Positions 1 through 5,042 of a stretch of 5,042 bases of DNA are shown piece after piece. The stretch lies in the NCBI GenBank assembly GCA_031290295.1, contig JAITNT010000215.1, positions 1 to 5,042 on the forward strand, in the 5' to 3' direction. Every line of letters starts with the position of its first letter. The stretch's first letter is position 1. The stretch is from Clostridiales bacterium. GTDB lineage: Bacteria > Bacillota > Clostridia > Christensenellales > DUVY01. Both the position numbers and the translations under genes were made by a program. The notes below the pieces were generated by a model, which was given only the letters and a program-made list of their open reading frames with translations, made no database searches and had not been told where the DNA came from.

Positions 1-1035
1 AAAACAATTAAACTCAAGCCCAAGCCTTCGGGGGCGGCGGCGTTCGGCACGGTTTTTACCGACCACATGTTTGTCGCAGAGTATTCGGACGGCAAGTGGA
101 TTAACGCGCGTATCCGTCCGTACCAACCCTTCGTGGTCGACCCCGCAACCTCCGTCCTTCACTACGGACAGGCGGTTTTTGAGGGCATGAAGGCGTATAA
201 GAACGCGGAGGGCGAGATCAGGCTGTTCCGTCCCGATAAAAACCTTGCCCGTCTTAATATCAGCGCGGACAGAATTTGTATGCCTCAGATTCCCGGCGAG
301 CTTTTTTATGAGGGGCTTAACGGGTTGCTGCGGCTCGAGCGCGATTGGATACCCGTAGAGCCGGGGACGGCGCTTTATATCCGACCTGTCATGATAGCCG
401 TAGACCCGTGTCTGGCGGTGCACGCCTGCAAGAATTATATTTTTTATATTATTTTATCGCCCGTCGGATCGTATTATTCAGGCGGTCTGTCCCCCGTAAA
501 GCTGCTTGTCGAAGAGAAATATTCGCGCTCCGCCCCGGGCGGCACCGGAGGCTGTAAGTTCGCGGGCAACTATGCCGCCAGTCTCAAAGCCTCGGCTTCC
601 GCGGAAAAACAAGGCTACGATCAGGTCATGTGGCTCGATTCCGTCCGTCACGAGTTCGTAGAGGAGGTAGGCAGCATGAATATTTGCTTCGTTATCAACG
701 GCGAGGTAATCACGCCGGCGTTGACGGGCAGTATTCTGCCGGGCATCACCAGAATGTCCGTAATCGAAATGCTTACCGCGGAGGGCTATAAGGTCGCCGA
801 ACGCGCTATTTCTATCGCCGAGGTAATCGAGGCGCATGCGAGCGGCGCGCTTACGGAATGCTTCGGTACGGGTACAGCCGCCGTTGTGTCGCCGGTAGGC
901 AGCTTCGGTTATAAGGGCGCCGAATACGTTGTCGGCAAGGAAATGGGCGAGATTACCGCGCATATTTACGATACGCTCACAAGAATACAGACGGGTGAGC
1001 TGCCCGATCCGTACGGGTGGGTAAGGGTTATATAA
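1..1035 (+). CDS. ilvE: Branched-chain amino acid aminotransferase (5' partial)
   Basis: This enzyme moves the amino group between leucine, isoleucine or valine and 2-oxoglutarate, using pyridoxal phosphate, in the cytoplasm; it is the last step of branched-chain amino acid synthesis. The frame is open from base 1, and the residues before the first ATG (67) already match the family (GTVFTDHMF), so the true start is upstream and 67 is not the start. Counting from base 1, 344 residues are present, so I infer only a short N-terminal piece is missing. Visible fold-type IV motifs are HYGQAVFEG (about 54-62), RPDKN (77-81), LYIRP (125-129), GGTGGCKFAGNY with the Schiff-base lysine K186 (codon 556-558), EEVGSMN (221-227), GSILPGITR (243-251) and FGTGTAAVV (288-296). 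The tail (RIQTGELPDPYGW) is typical of the long, eukaryote-like bacterial BCAT subgroup. The GTGGCK motif has Cys directly before the lysine. D-amino acid transaminase and aminodeoxychorismate lyase share the fold but lack this N-terminal extension and tail. Confidence 0.96.
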   Translation, partial: KTIKLKPKPSGAAAFGTVFTDHMFVAEYSDGKWINARIRPYQPFVVDPATSVLHYGQAVFEGMKAYKNAEGEIRLFRPDKNLARLNISADRICMPQIPGELFYEGLNGLLRLERDWIPVEPGTALYIRPVMIAVDPCLAVHACKNYIFYIILSPVGSYYSGGLSPVKLLVEEKYSRSAPGGTGGCKFAGNYAASLKASASAEKQGYDQVMWLDSVRHEFVEEVGSMNICFVINGEVITPALTGSILPGITRMSVIEMLTAEGYKVAERAISIAEVIEAHASGALTECFGTGTAAVVSPVGSFGYKGAEYVVGKEMGEITAHIYDTLTRIQTGELPDPYGWVRVI

Positions 1036-1139
1036 AACCGTCCGTTTGTTCCGCGTTTCATTCCGGAACGGCTCTATTGCCGCCGTACCGCAGTAAGACG
1101 CGGTAAGACTCAAAAAAACAATAAAGGAAGTGTAAGATT
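1036..1139. other. Intergenic gap with two weak stem-loops, ilvE to SPFH gene
   Basis: Two small inverted repeats are visible: GTTCCG (1048-1053) with CGGAAC (1064-1069), and TACCGC (1086-1091) with GCGGTA (1100-1105). Neither is followed by a run of T, so I do not call an intrinsic terminator, and I find no convincing -35/-10 pair. Transcription could therefore run from ilvE into the next gene, but a 104-base gap also leaves room for a promoter I cannot recognise. Confidence 0.35.
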
Positions 1140-2279
1140 ATGGCAGGGTTTCTAGGATTTCTATTTGCGCTTATAGTAATAGCGTCGGTTGTAGGCGCGA
1201 TATTGCTGACGGTAAAAAGAAAAAAGAACAACAAAAAAGCGTCGCCGTTTAACGCAAGCAACGCAAAGAGCAAAGGCGGCTTAGGCGGTACAATCGCCTG
1301 CGCGGCGAGCGCGGCGGTGTTTCTTGTCCTGTTCATTTTTATACCGTTCGGGATTAAAACGGTGGACGCGGGCGAAATCGCCGTCGTCAAGGTTTGGGGC
1401 GAGGCGGTCGAGGTTAGAACGGCGGGCATTCATTTTGTCAACGTCATCAGCACCAAATTTCAGTATTATGACGCGAGAGTGCAGCAGATAGAGCTTAATA
1501 CCGAGGTTTACACCAAGGACGCGCAGCCGTCCGATATCGAATTTGTCGTGCTGTTCAGAATAGACACCTCTAACGCCATCAAAATCGCCACCACCTTCGG
1601 CGAAATGGAAGCGCTCCAAAGCCGCGTCGAGAAGTTGTCGCTCGATAAAATGAAGATAGTTTTAGGCTCTAAGACCGCCATCGAATTAGTAGAAACACGT
1701 TCGTCGCTAAGCCCCGCCGTACAGGAGTCGGTGCAAACTATCGCCGATCAGTATTACATTATAATCGAGTCCGTGGCGATTACGGATATCGCGTTCAGCG
1801 ACGCCTTTGAAAAAGCCGTAGAGGAAAAAATGATCGCCGAGCAAGAAAAGCTCAAAGCCGAATATGCCAAGGAGCAGGCGGAAACCAAAGCCAGGGAGCA
1901 AGCGGAGGTCGCCCGTATCAAAGCGGAAGCCGACCTCGACGTAGCCGTGCTTAACGCCAAGCAAGCGCTCGCGGAAGCGAAGGGTCAGGCCGACGCGGAG
2001 ATGGAAATTGCGCGCGGACAGGCGAACGCCCTCAAAATTAAGTCGGTAGAAACGGCAAGAGCGTTAGGTTTGCCCATATCGTCAAGGAACATTCTTGACG
2101 AAAACAATGAGATTATAGGCATCGAGTATGAAATAGACACGACTAACGCTACGGATGCGCAGTATGCGCTGCTCATGGAATACATGAGGTTTATCGAGTA
2201 TTTGAACACATGGGACGGCAAGCTGCCTGAAATTATCGGCGACGGAAGCTCGCTCGGCGGTATAATAGTCACGCCGTAA
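1140..2279 (+). CDS. SPFH/prohibitin-like (band 7) membrane protein
   Basis: The protein has 379 residues. Its ATG follows AAAGGAAG (1123-1130) by 9 bases. Residues 4-25 and about 48-71 are strongly hydrophobic and look like two membrane segments, separated by a basic linker (KRKKNNKK at 26-33). The SPFH domain follows (about 74-225), opening with VDAGEIAVVKVWGE and containing FVVLFRIDTSNA and the segment LVETRSSLSPAVQESVQTIA (183-202), which aligns with the stretch of prohibitins and HflC that reads R...L...V. Residues 225-305 are rich in Ala, Glu and Lys (KAEYAKEQAETKAREQAEVA) and form a long coiled coil that in this family drives ring or cage assembly. The tail carries the prohibitin-type TWDGKLPEIIG (357-367). 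Family members scaffold membranes and often partner with membrane proteases such as FtsH. By the positive-inside rule I infer the linker is cytoplasmic, which would put the SPFH domain on the outer face, as in HflK/HflC. The exact subfamily and client are unknown, and no NfeD-type protease partner is adjacent. Confidence 0.9.
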   Translation: MAGFLGFLFALIVIASVVGAILLTVKRKKNNKKASPFNASNAKSKGGLGGTIACAASAAVFLVLFIFIPFGIKTVDAGEIAVVKVWGEAVEVRTAGIHFVNVISTKFQYYDARVQQIELNTEVYTKDAQPSDIEFVVLFRIDTSNAIKIATTFGEMEALQSRVEKLSLDKMKIVLGSKTAIELVETRSSLSPAVQESVQTIADQYYIIIESVAITDIAFSDAFEKAVEEKMIAEQEKLKAEYAKEQAETKAREQAEVARIKAEADLDVAVLNAKQALAEAKGQADAEMEIARGQANALKIKSVETARALGLPISSRNILDENNEIIGIEYEIDTTNATDAQYALLMEYMRFIEYLNTWDGKLPEIIGDGSSLGGIIVTP

Positions 2280-2326
2280 AGCTTCAGTGCAAACGCATTT
2301 TCATGCGCTTACACCGCGTAAAGCTT
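2275..2326. repeat. 10-bp direct repeat CGTAAAGCTT flanking an imperfect hairpin
   Basis: CGTAAAGCTT occurs at 2275-2284, overlapping the SPFH stop codon, and again at 2317-2326. Between the copies is an imperfect stem: GTG (2287-2289), AA (2291-2292) and CGCAT (2294-2298) pair with ATGCG (2303-2307), TT (2309-2310) and CAC (2312-2314) around a TTTC loop, with two mismatches. Because AAGCTT is its own reverse complement, the two copies can also pair and lengthen the structure. No T-run follows, so it is not a standard intrinsic terminator. It could be a transcript 3' end structure or chance. Confidence 0.4.
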
Positions 2327-2346
2327 GAATATTCGGCAGGCGATAC

Positions 2347-2375
2347 TTTACAAATCACATATAATATTGTATACT
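2347..2375 (+). promoter_or_regulatory. Sigma-A-type promoter for the DUF1508 gene
   Basis: TTTACA (2347-2352) and TATACT (2370-2375) are separated by 17 bases, each one or two bases from consensus. Transcription would start near 2382, giving a leader of about 24 bases with a strong Shine-Dalgarno sequence. A second TATAAT at 2360-2365 has no -35 at a suitable distance. The -10 lies inside a small dyad, TATAC-TTA-GTATA (2370-2382). Confidence 0.72.
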
Positions 2376-2405
2376 TAGTATATATAAATTACAAAGGAGA
2401 ACGAC

Positions 2406-2627
2406 ATGGCAACTGCAAAAGCGGCTAAGCCGAACGTAAAGCAACCCGCATTCGAGGTCTATCAGGACGGGCCTAAGGACTTTAAGTTCCGTCTCAAAGC
2501 GGCTAACGGCGAGGTTATCGCCACAAGCAAGTCCTACACCACAAAGGCCAACGCGAAGAACGCTATCGATTTGGTTCGCGAGTACGCGAAGTACGCCGAT
2601 TTTAAGGACGCGACCGTAGCCGAATAA
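2406..2627 (+). CDS. Small DUF1508 (YegP/UPF0339-like) protein
   Basis: This is a 73-residue soluble protein. The ATG sits 6 bases after AAAGGAG (2393-2399), a strong ribosome binding site. A Lys/Ala-rich head (1-15) precedes one DUF1508 unit (about 16-60) with the family's signature pattern: FEVYQD, then FKFRLKAANGEVIATS, then a YTTKANAKNAIDLVRE helix. The well-known E. coli member YegP has two tandem units of this kind; this one has a single unit and a short acidic tail (DFKDATVAE). The biochemical role of the family is not established. The gene stands alone between its own promoter and a strong terminator, and with the good promoter and ribosome binding site I infer it is well expressed. 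There is no link to the function of either neighbour that I can see. Confidence 0.87.
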   Translation: MATAKAAKPNVKQPAFEVYQDGPKDFKFRLKAANGEVIATSKSYTTKANAKNAIDLVREYAKYADFKDATVAE

Positions 2628-2703
2628 CCGGTTTCGTTAAGGCAATCGCGCGATAGCTCTAATTTCGCGTTCTCTTCGGCGTGTCCTGATTAAAAGCCGT
2701 TAA

Positions 2704-2738
2704 AAAACCCGGAGCGGCATTTGTACGCTCCGGGTTTT
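2704..2738. terminator. Bidirectional intrinsic terminator
   Basis: CCCGGAGCG (2708-2716) pairs perfectly with CGCTCCGGG (2726-2734) around a 9-base loop. It is preceded by AAAA (2704-2707) and followed by TTTT (2735-2738), so it works as a hairpin plus U-tract on either strand (six A residues at 2702-2707 give the minus-strand transcript six U). It lies 76 bases after the DUF1508 stop and 48 bases past the end of the minus-strand coat genes, so it suits both converging units. Confidence 0.9.
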
Positions 2739-2786
2739 GAACCGCTTTTCGTATATCGCGCGCTATGACGGCGGCGCAAGCCGTCT

Positions 2787-3074
2787 TTAATTCCCCATAA
2801 TCGGCTTCATGTTCTTTTGGATGCCGCAGTACTTGCTTTTTGCCTCCTGCACATCCGAGTCGGTCGCGTCCTTTGTCGGGTAGTAACCGCGCTTGCTCAT
2901 CGCGTCAAAAACGCAGAATTGATCGCCGGCGGACTGTTTGAAATTATCGTTGAGCAGCGTGCGCATTTTCGGGCACGAGGACTCAATCAAAAAGCTTCCG
3001 TAGCTTTTTACGATGTCTTTTTCGAGAACGAGGATATCCTGTAAAATATCCTTTTCTTGCATGACTACATTCAT
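2787..3074 (-). CDS. CotF-like spore coat protein (95 residues)
   Basis: The sequence fits the Coat F family, small helical proteins of the spore coat with a ferritin-like helical bundle fold. Diagnostic features are the N-terminal helix MQEKDILQDILVLEKDIVKSYGSFLIESSCPKM (written in part: EKDILQDIL at 7-15), the ESSCPKMR turn (31-38) where relatives read E(S/A)(T/S)NP, and FDAMSKRGYYPTKDA (56-70), matching the family's F..M..RGWY. Three cysteines (34, 54, 83) might cross-link in the coat, which is inference. I chose the first ATG because GGAG (3088-3085 on the minus strand) is 10 bases upstream; the in-frame ATG four codons later would be 22 bases away. It is the second gene of a minus-strand pair, 37 bases after the other coat gene. 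A short hairpin (GACGGC 2767-2772 with GCCGTC 2780-2785) follows the stop, without a T-run. Some Bacillota that do not visibly sporulate also keep such genes. Confidence 0.86.
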   Translation of the reverse strand: MNVVMQEKDILQDILVLEKDIVKSYGSFLIESSCPKMRTLLNDNFKQSAGDQFCVFDAMSKRGYYPTKDATDSDVQEAKSKYCGIQKNMKPIMGN

Positions 3075-3111
3075 TTGTAATTTTCTCCTTTTTTTTGTAA
3101 GCGGACTTTGA

Positions 3112-3312
3112 CTATTCGTGCGAGTTCAGATAATCGAACATTGACGAGAAGCGCGCGCGGTGATTTTCGGCGATCGTGCGGCAGGCGGATTGAAGCTGCG
3201 GGTCCTTAAGAGCGGACGCATAGTTAGCGCACTTCTTATATGCAAGCTCCTCCATAAGCATAAGCTCGGACAGTACTTCAAGATTTTTTGAAGTGATTTG
3301 CGGTTTTGCCAT
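3112..3312 (-). CDS. Short CotF-related coat protein (66 residues)
   Basis: This small, probably all-helical protein resembles the short partner often found beside CotF-like genes in Clostridia. Residues 8-33 form one amphipathic helix (SKNLEVLSELMLMEELAYKK in part) and 37-63 a second (DPQLQSACRTIAENHRARF), joined at LKDPQL, the same helix-turn pattern seen in halves of the Coat F fold. Cysteines lie at 28 and 44. The start is firm: AAAGGAGG (3330-3323, minus strand) is 10 bases upstream of the ATG. It ends with TAG and is followed 37 bases later by the 95-residue CotF-like gene, so the pair is likely one transcript. I infer the two proteins may assemble together in the spore coat; family assignment is less secure than for the longer partner because it is so short. 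Confidence 0.78.
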   Translation of the reverse strand: MAKPQITSKNLEVLSELMLMEELAYKKCANYASALKDPQLQSACRTIAENHRARFSSMFDYLNSHE

Positions 3313-3348
3313 ATTAATTTAACCTCCTTTTTATTTTCTTCCTTGCAG

Positions 3349-3380
3349 ATTATAATATTTGCGTTTGCCAAAAAATTATA
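3349..3380 (-). promoter_or_regulatory. Candidate promoter region for the coat protein pair
   Basis: Reading the minus strand, there are two perfect TATAAT boxes, at 3380-3375 (directly preceded by TG) and at 3354-3349. Neither has a good -35 at 16-18 bases (only T-rich sequence), so this is a -10-based call. They would give leaders of roughly 55 and 30 bases. I could not find a clear sporulation sigma-E or sigma-K pattern (such as CATA plus a spaced TA) at a suitable place, so stage-specific control is not shown by the sequence. Confidence 0.42.
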
Positions 3381-3393
3381 CATGGTGTATACT
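3365..3393 (+). promoter_or_regulatory. Sigma-A-type promoter for recX-birA
   Basis: TTGCCA (3365-3370) and TATACT (3388-3393) are separated by exactly 17 bases. The start of transcription would fall near 3400, which is at or just before the AAAGGA ribosome binding site (3399-3404), so the leader would be only about 14 bases. The core GTATACTTA is identical to that of the promoter upstream of the DUF1508 gene. Confidence 0.7.
3377..3391. promoter_or_regulatory. 15-bp dyad overlapping both divergent -10 boxes
   Basis: TATACA (3377-3382) and TGTATA (3386-3391) are perfect inverted arms around TGG. The right arm overlaps the recX -10 and the left arm overlaps the minus-strand TATAAT at 3380-3375. 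It could be an operator for a dimeric repressor, but two TG-TATA -10 boxes placed back to back would give the same symmetry. It does not match the Bacillus-type LexA box (CGAAC-N4-GTTCG) or a BirA operator. Confidence 0.4.
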
Positions 3394-3413
3394 TAAAAAA
3401 AGGAATTATTATT

Positions 3414-4040
3414 TTGGGAACAGTTACACAAATATCGGTGCAAGCCAAGAATAAGACGCGCGTTAATCTATATATCGACGGCGATTTTTGTTGCGGGCTG
3501 GACGCTTTAACCGTCATGGAGTACCGTTTGAAGCGCGGCATGGAAATCGACGGCGCGGCGCTTGCGGAGCTTGTCATGTCCGCCGAGCGCAATTCCGCGC
3601 TTGAAACCGCGAGCAAGAAGGTCGCGCGTACGCTTACTACCGAGCACGAGCTTAAGAACCACCTTTTTAACAAGGGCTATCTCGCTGCAGCCGTGGAATA
3701 TGCGGTAGATAAGCTCAAGGAGTACGGTTATCTCGGCGACGCCGAATACGTCAAGGCCTACTATAATACCTATTCGCCCTCCAGGGGCGATAAGGGCTTG
3801 CAATACGAGCTAATCGGTAAGGGTGTAGACAAGAATCTTATCGAGGATTTTTTCTCAACCGCCGGGGACGACGCGCCGCGCGGCGCGGCGGTTGCGGAGA
3901 AATATATGCACGGCAAGGAGTATACGCTTGAAAACAAGGGCAAGCTCTCGCACTTCCTTTATTCGCGGGGCTTCTCCGGTGAAACCTCCGCGTGCGTGAT
4001 TGCGGAGATTTTTGCACGCGCGGGGAGCGACGGGGAATGA
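3414..4040 (+). CDS. recX: Regulatory protein RecX
   Basis: RecX binds RecA filaments in the cytoplasm and limits their activity in recombination and SOS induction. The product has 208 residues, usual for the family in Bacillota. The N-terminal strand region reads GTVTQISVQAKNKTRVNLYIDG and leads to the helical repeats: ALETASKKVARTLTTEHELKNHL (first, about 62-84), the signature YAVDKLKEYGYLGDAEYVKAY (second, about 96-116), and a third unit near KLSHFLYSRGFSGETSACVIAEIF (177-200). The start is TTG: it lies 9 bases after AAAGGA (3399-3404), no ATG or GTG precedes it in frame, and the next ATG (residue 35) would cut into conserved sequence. The stop overlaps the birA start by ATGA, implying translational coupling. 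recA is not in the window. A GC-rich linker (about 148-161, GDDAPRGAAVA) separates the last two helical units. Confidence 0.92.
   Translation: MGTVTQISVQAKNKTRVNLYIDGDFCCGLDALTVMEYRLKRGMEIDGAALAELVMSAERNSALETASKKVARTLTTEHELKNHLFNKGYLAAAVEYAVDKLKEYGYLGDAEYVKAYYNTYSPSRGDKGLQYELIGKGVDKNLIEDFFSTAGDDAPRGAAVAEKYMHGKEYTLENKGKLSHFLYSRGFSGETSACVIAEIFARAGSDGE
3857..3893. repeat. GC-rich palindrome nested in inverted repeat within recX
   Basis: CGCGCCGCGCGGCGCG (3872-3887) is a perfect 16-base palindrome. AACCGCC (3857-3863) and GGCGGTT (3887-3893) form a second inverted repeat around it, sharing one base with the palindrome. The segment encodes the low-complexity linker between RecX helical units. It may only reflect GC-rich codons for Ala, Arg and Gly. 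Confidence 0.4.
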
Positions 4041-4975
4041 ATAATACCGCGCGTATACTCAAAAAATTAATAGAAGCGGACGGACGGTTTGTTTCGGGCG
4101 CAGAGTTAGGCGCGGAGCTGAATGTCAGCCGCATGACGGTAAGCAACTGTATCTCGGAGCTGCGCGGACTTAACTATAATATCGCGAGTGCGACTAACAG
4201 GGGCTACAGCCTTAGCGTACCCGCCGACGCGCTTGACGGACATATTCTTTCCGTCAAGCTTCCCGACTTAGCCGTCGTATATTTTGCCGACACCGAATCC
4301 ACTAACGCGTCTGCCAAGCTAAAGGCGGCGGCGGGTGAATTTGAAACGTTGATAGTCGCCGGCTCGCAAGCCTCGGGACACGGCAGACGGGGGCGTCCCT
4401 TTTCCTCCGAAACGGGCGGCGCGTATTTCAGCTATATATACAAGCCTGCGATTCCCTGCGAATGCGGAATGCTGCTTACCCTGGCGGCGGGGCTTGCCGT
4501 TGCGGGGGCAATTACCGCGCTCGGCATAAAGGGCGTCGGGCTTAAATACCCTAACGACGTATACGTCTCGGGCAAAAAGGTATGCGGCATACTAACCGAA
4601 ACGGCGTCCGACGGGGACACCTTCGATTGGGCGGTTACCGGAATAGGCATAAACGTCAACAACAAGCTGCCAGCGGAAATTAGCGGTATTGCCGCGGCGT
4701 TGTATGAATTTACCGCCGCGCCTCTCGGACGGGCGGACATTATACGGAGCGTTATAACGCGCTTTTGCGGCTTACGCGCATTATACGCCGTGGATCTGCT
4801 TGCGGCTTACGCGCCGTACGATATTTTGTTCGGCGCGGAAATAAATATTATAAAGGATAACGCCGCGACGGCGGCGCGCGCGCTCGGACTCGATGAGCGC
4901 GGATATTTACGCGCGGAGGTCAACGGCGTTGTCGAGCTTGTCAGCGGCGCAGACGTAACCGTCAGGCGAGCATAA
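4037..4975 (+). CDS. birA: Biotin-protein ligase / biotin repressor BirA
   Basis: BirA makes biotinyl-5'-AMP from biotin and ATP and transfers biotin to a lysine of acetyl-CoA carboxylase and other carboxylases; forms with an N-terminal helix-turn-helix also repress biotin genes. From the ATG at 4037 it has 312 residues. Residues 5-60 are a winged helix (GAELGAELNVSRMTVSNCISEL). The ligase domain shows STN (88-90), the nucleotide-binding loop GSQASGHGRRGRPFSSETGG (109-128), KYPND (170-174) with the probable catalytic K170, GKKVCGILTE (179-188) and TGIGINVN (201-208). Residues about 264-310 are the SH3-like C-terminal domain. Two mild variants are GHGRRGR for GRGRRGR and KYPND for KWPND. I chose 4037 over the in-frame ATG at 3992 because the domain begins there, GGAG (4024-4027) is 9 bases upstream, and it gives the ATGA overlap with recX. 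No biotin operator or biotin gene is visible here, so its targets lie elsewhere. Confidence 0.95.
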   Translation: MNNTARILKKLIEADGRFVSGAELGAELNVSRMTVSNCISELRGLNYNIASATNRGYSLSVPADALDGHILSVKLPDLAVVYFADTESTNASAKLKAAAGEFETLIVAGSQASGHGRRGRPFSSETGGAYFSYIYKPAIPCECGMLLTLAAGLAVAGAITALGIKGVGLKYPNDVYVSGKKVCGILTETASDGDTFDWAVTGIGINVNNKLPAEISGIAAALYEFTAAPLGRADIIRSVITRFCGLRALYAVDLLAAYAPYDILFGAEINIIKDNAATAARALGLDERGYLRAEVNGVVELVSGADVTVRRA

Positions 4976-5042
4976 AACCGGGGCAAGCGCATGGCGTTAA
5001 TCAACGGACTTGTCGGCTAACCGAATAATAGGTCTGTCCGTA
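4976..5042. other. Window end, no supported gene
   Basis: No hairpin terminator and no start codon with a ribosome binding site are visible after birA. On the minus strand two frames are open from the window edge for about 13 codons before a stop, so the tail of a converging gene could enter here, but that is too short to judge. Confidence 0.3.

Noticed and set aside
67..69. ATG at 67 as the ilvE start
   Set aside because: The frame is open to base 1 and the upstream residues match the conserved N-terminal part of the family, so this methionine is internal.
478..1113. Long minus-strand open frame (211 codons) opposite ilvE
   Set aside because: It lies antisense to clearly conserved aminotransferase motifs, has no family resemblance I recognise and is rich in Arg and Gly in the way reverse frames of GC-biased genes are.
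2817..3044. Plus-strand open frame of 75 codons opposite the CotF-like gene
   Set aside because: The minus-strand reading matches Coat F motifs and has a strong ribosome binding site; the plus-strand frame has neither.
3126..3383. Alternative minus-strand frame overlapping the 66-residue coat protein
   Set aside because: It begins upstream of the AAAGGAGG site, shows no recognisable family, and would replace a protein whose start and helices are well supported.
3377..3391. LexA/SOS box in front of recX
   Set aside because: The dyad TATACA-TGG-TGTATA does not fit the CGAAC-N4-GTTCG pattern of Bacillota LexA.
3992..4036. Upstream ATG adding 15 residues to BirA
   Set aside because: The extra residues lie before the winged-helix domain and simply translate the end of recX in another frame; the ATGA start at 4037 has a correctly spaced ribosome binding site.
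4991..5020. Short plus-strand frame starting ATGGCGTTAATC
   Set aside because: It ends after nine codons and has no ribosome binding site.

Overview
The window looks like chromosomal core sequence from a spore-forming (or spore-ancestry) Bacillota, most likely a Clostridia-type anaerobe of intermediate GC content. The reasons are strong AAGGAGG-type ribosome binding sites, A+T-rich sigma-A-like promoters, a two-gene set of CotF-like spore coat proteins, RecX, and a BirA that keeps its DNA-binding domain. Species cannot be named from this sequence. I see no insertion sequence, phage gene, tRNA, rRNA or CRISPR array.

Layout. Bases 1-1035 hold most of a branched-chain amino acid aminotransferase (ilvE), whose 5' end lies before the window. 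After a 104-base gap, 1140-2279 encodes a 379-residue SPFH/prohibitin-like membrane protein with two N-terminal membrane segments and a long Ala/Glu/Lys coiled coil. A structured gap and a good promoter precede a 73-residue DUF1508 (YegP-like) protein at 2406-2627. A perfect GC-rich hairpin flanked by A4 and T4 (2704-2738) closes this block and also serves the opposing unit.

On the minus strand, 3312-3112 and 3074-2787 encode two small CotF-like proteins, each with its own strong ribosome binding site; they end toward the shared terminator. A 101-base divergent region (3313-3413) carries outward promoters whose -10 boxes lie on the two arms of a 15-base dyad. To the right, recX (3414-4040, TTG start) overlaps birA (4037-4975) by ATGA, so the two are translationally coupled. 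The last 67 bases hold no gene I can support.

How the genes fit together. This is a patchwork of short housekeeping units rather than one pathway: branched-chain amino acid metabolism, membrane organisation, a small protein of unknown role, spore coat, control of RecA, and biotin attachment. I did not find a clear undescribed system. The points most worth a second look are the overlapping divergent promoter and dyad between the coat genes and recX, the recX-birA coupling, and the two-membrane-segment SPFH protein with extra sequence before its C-terminal motif.
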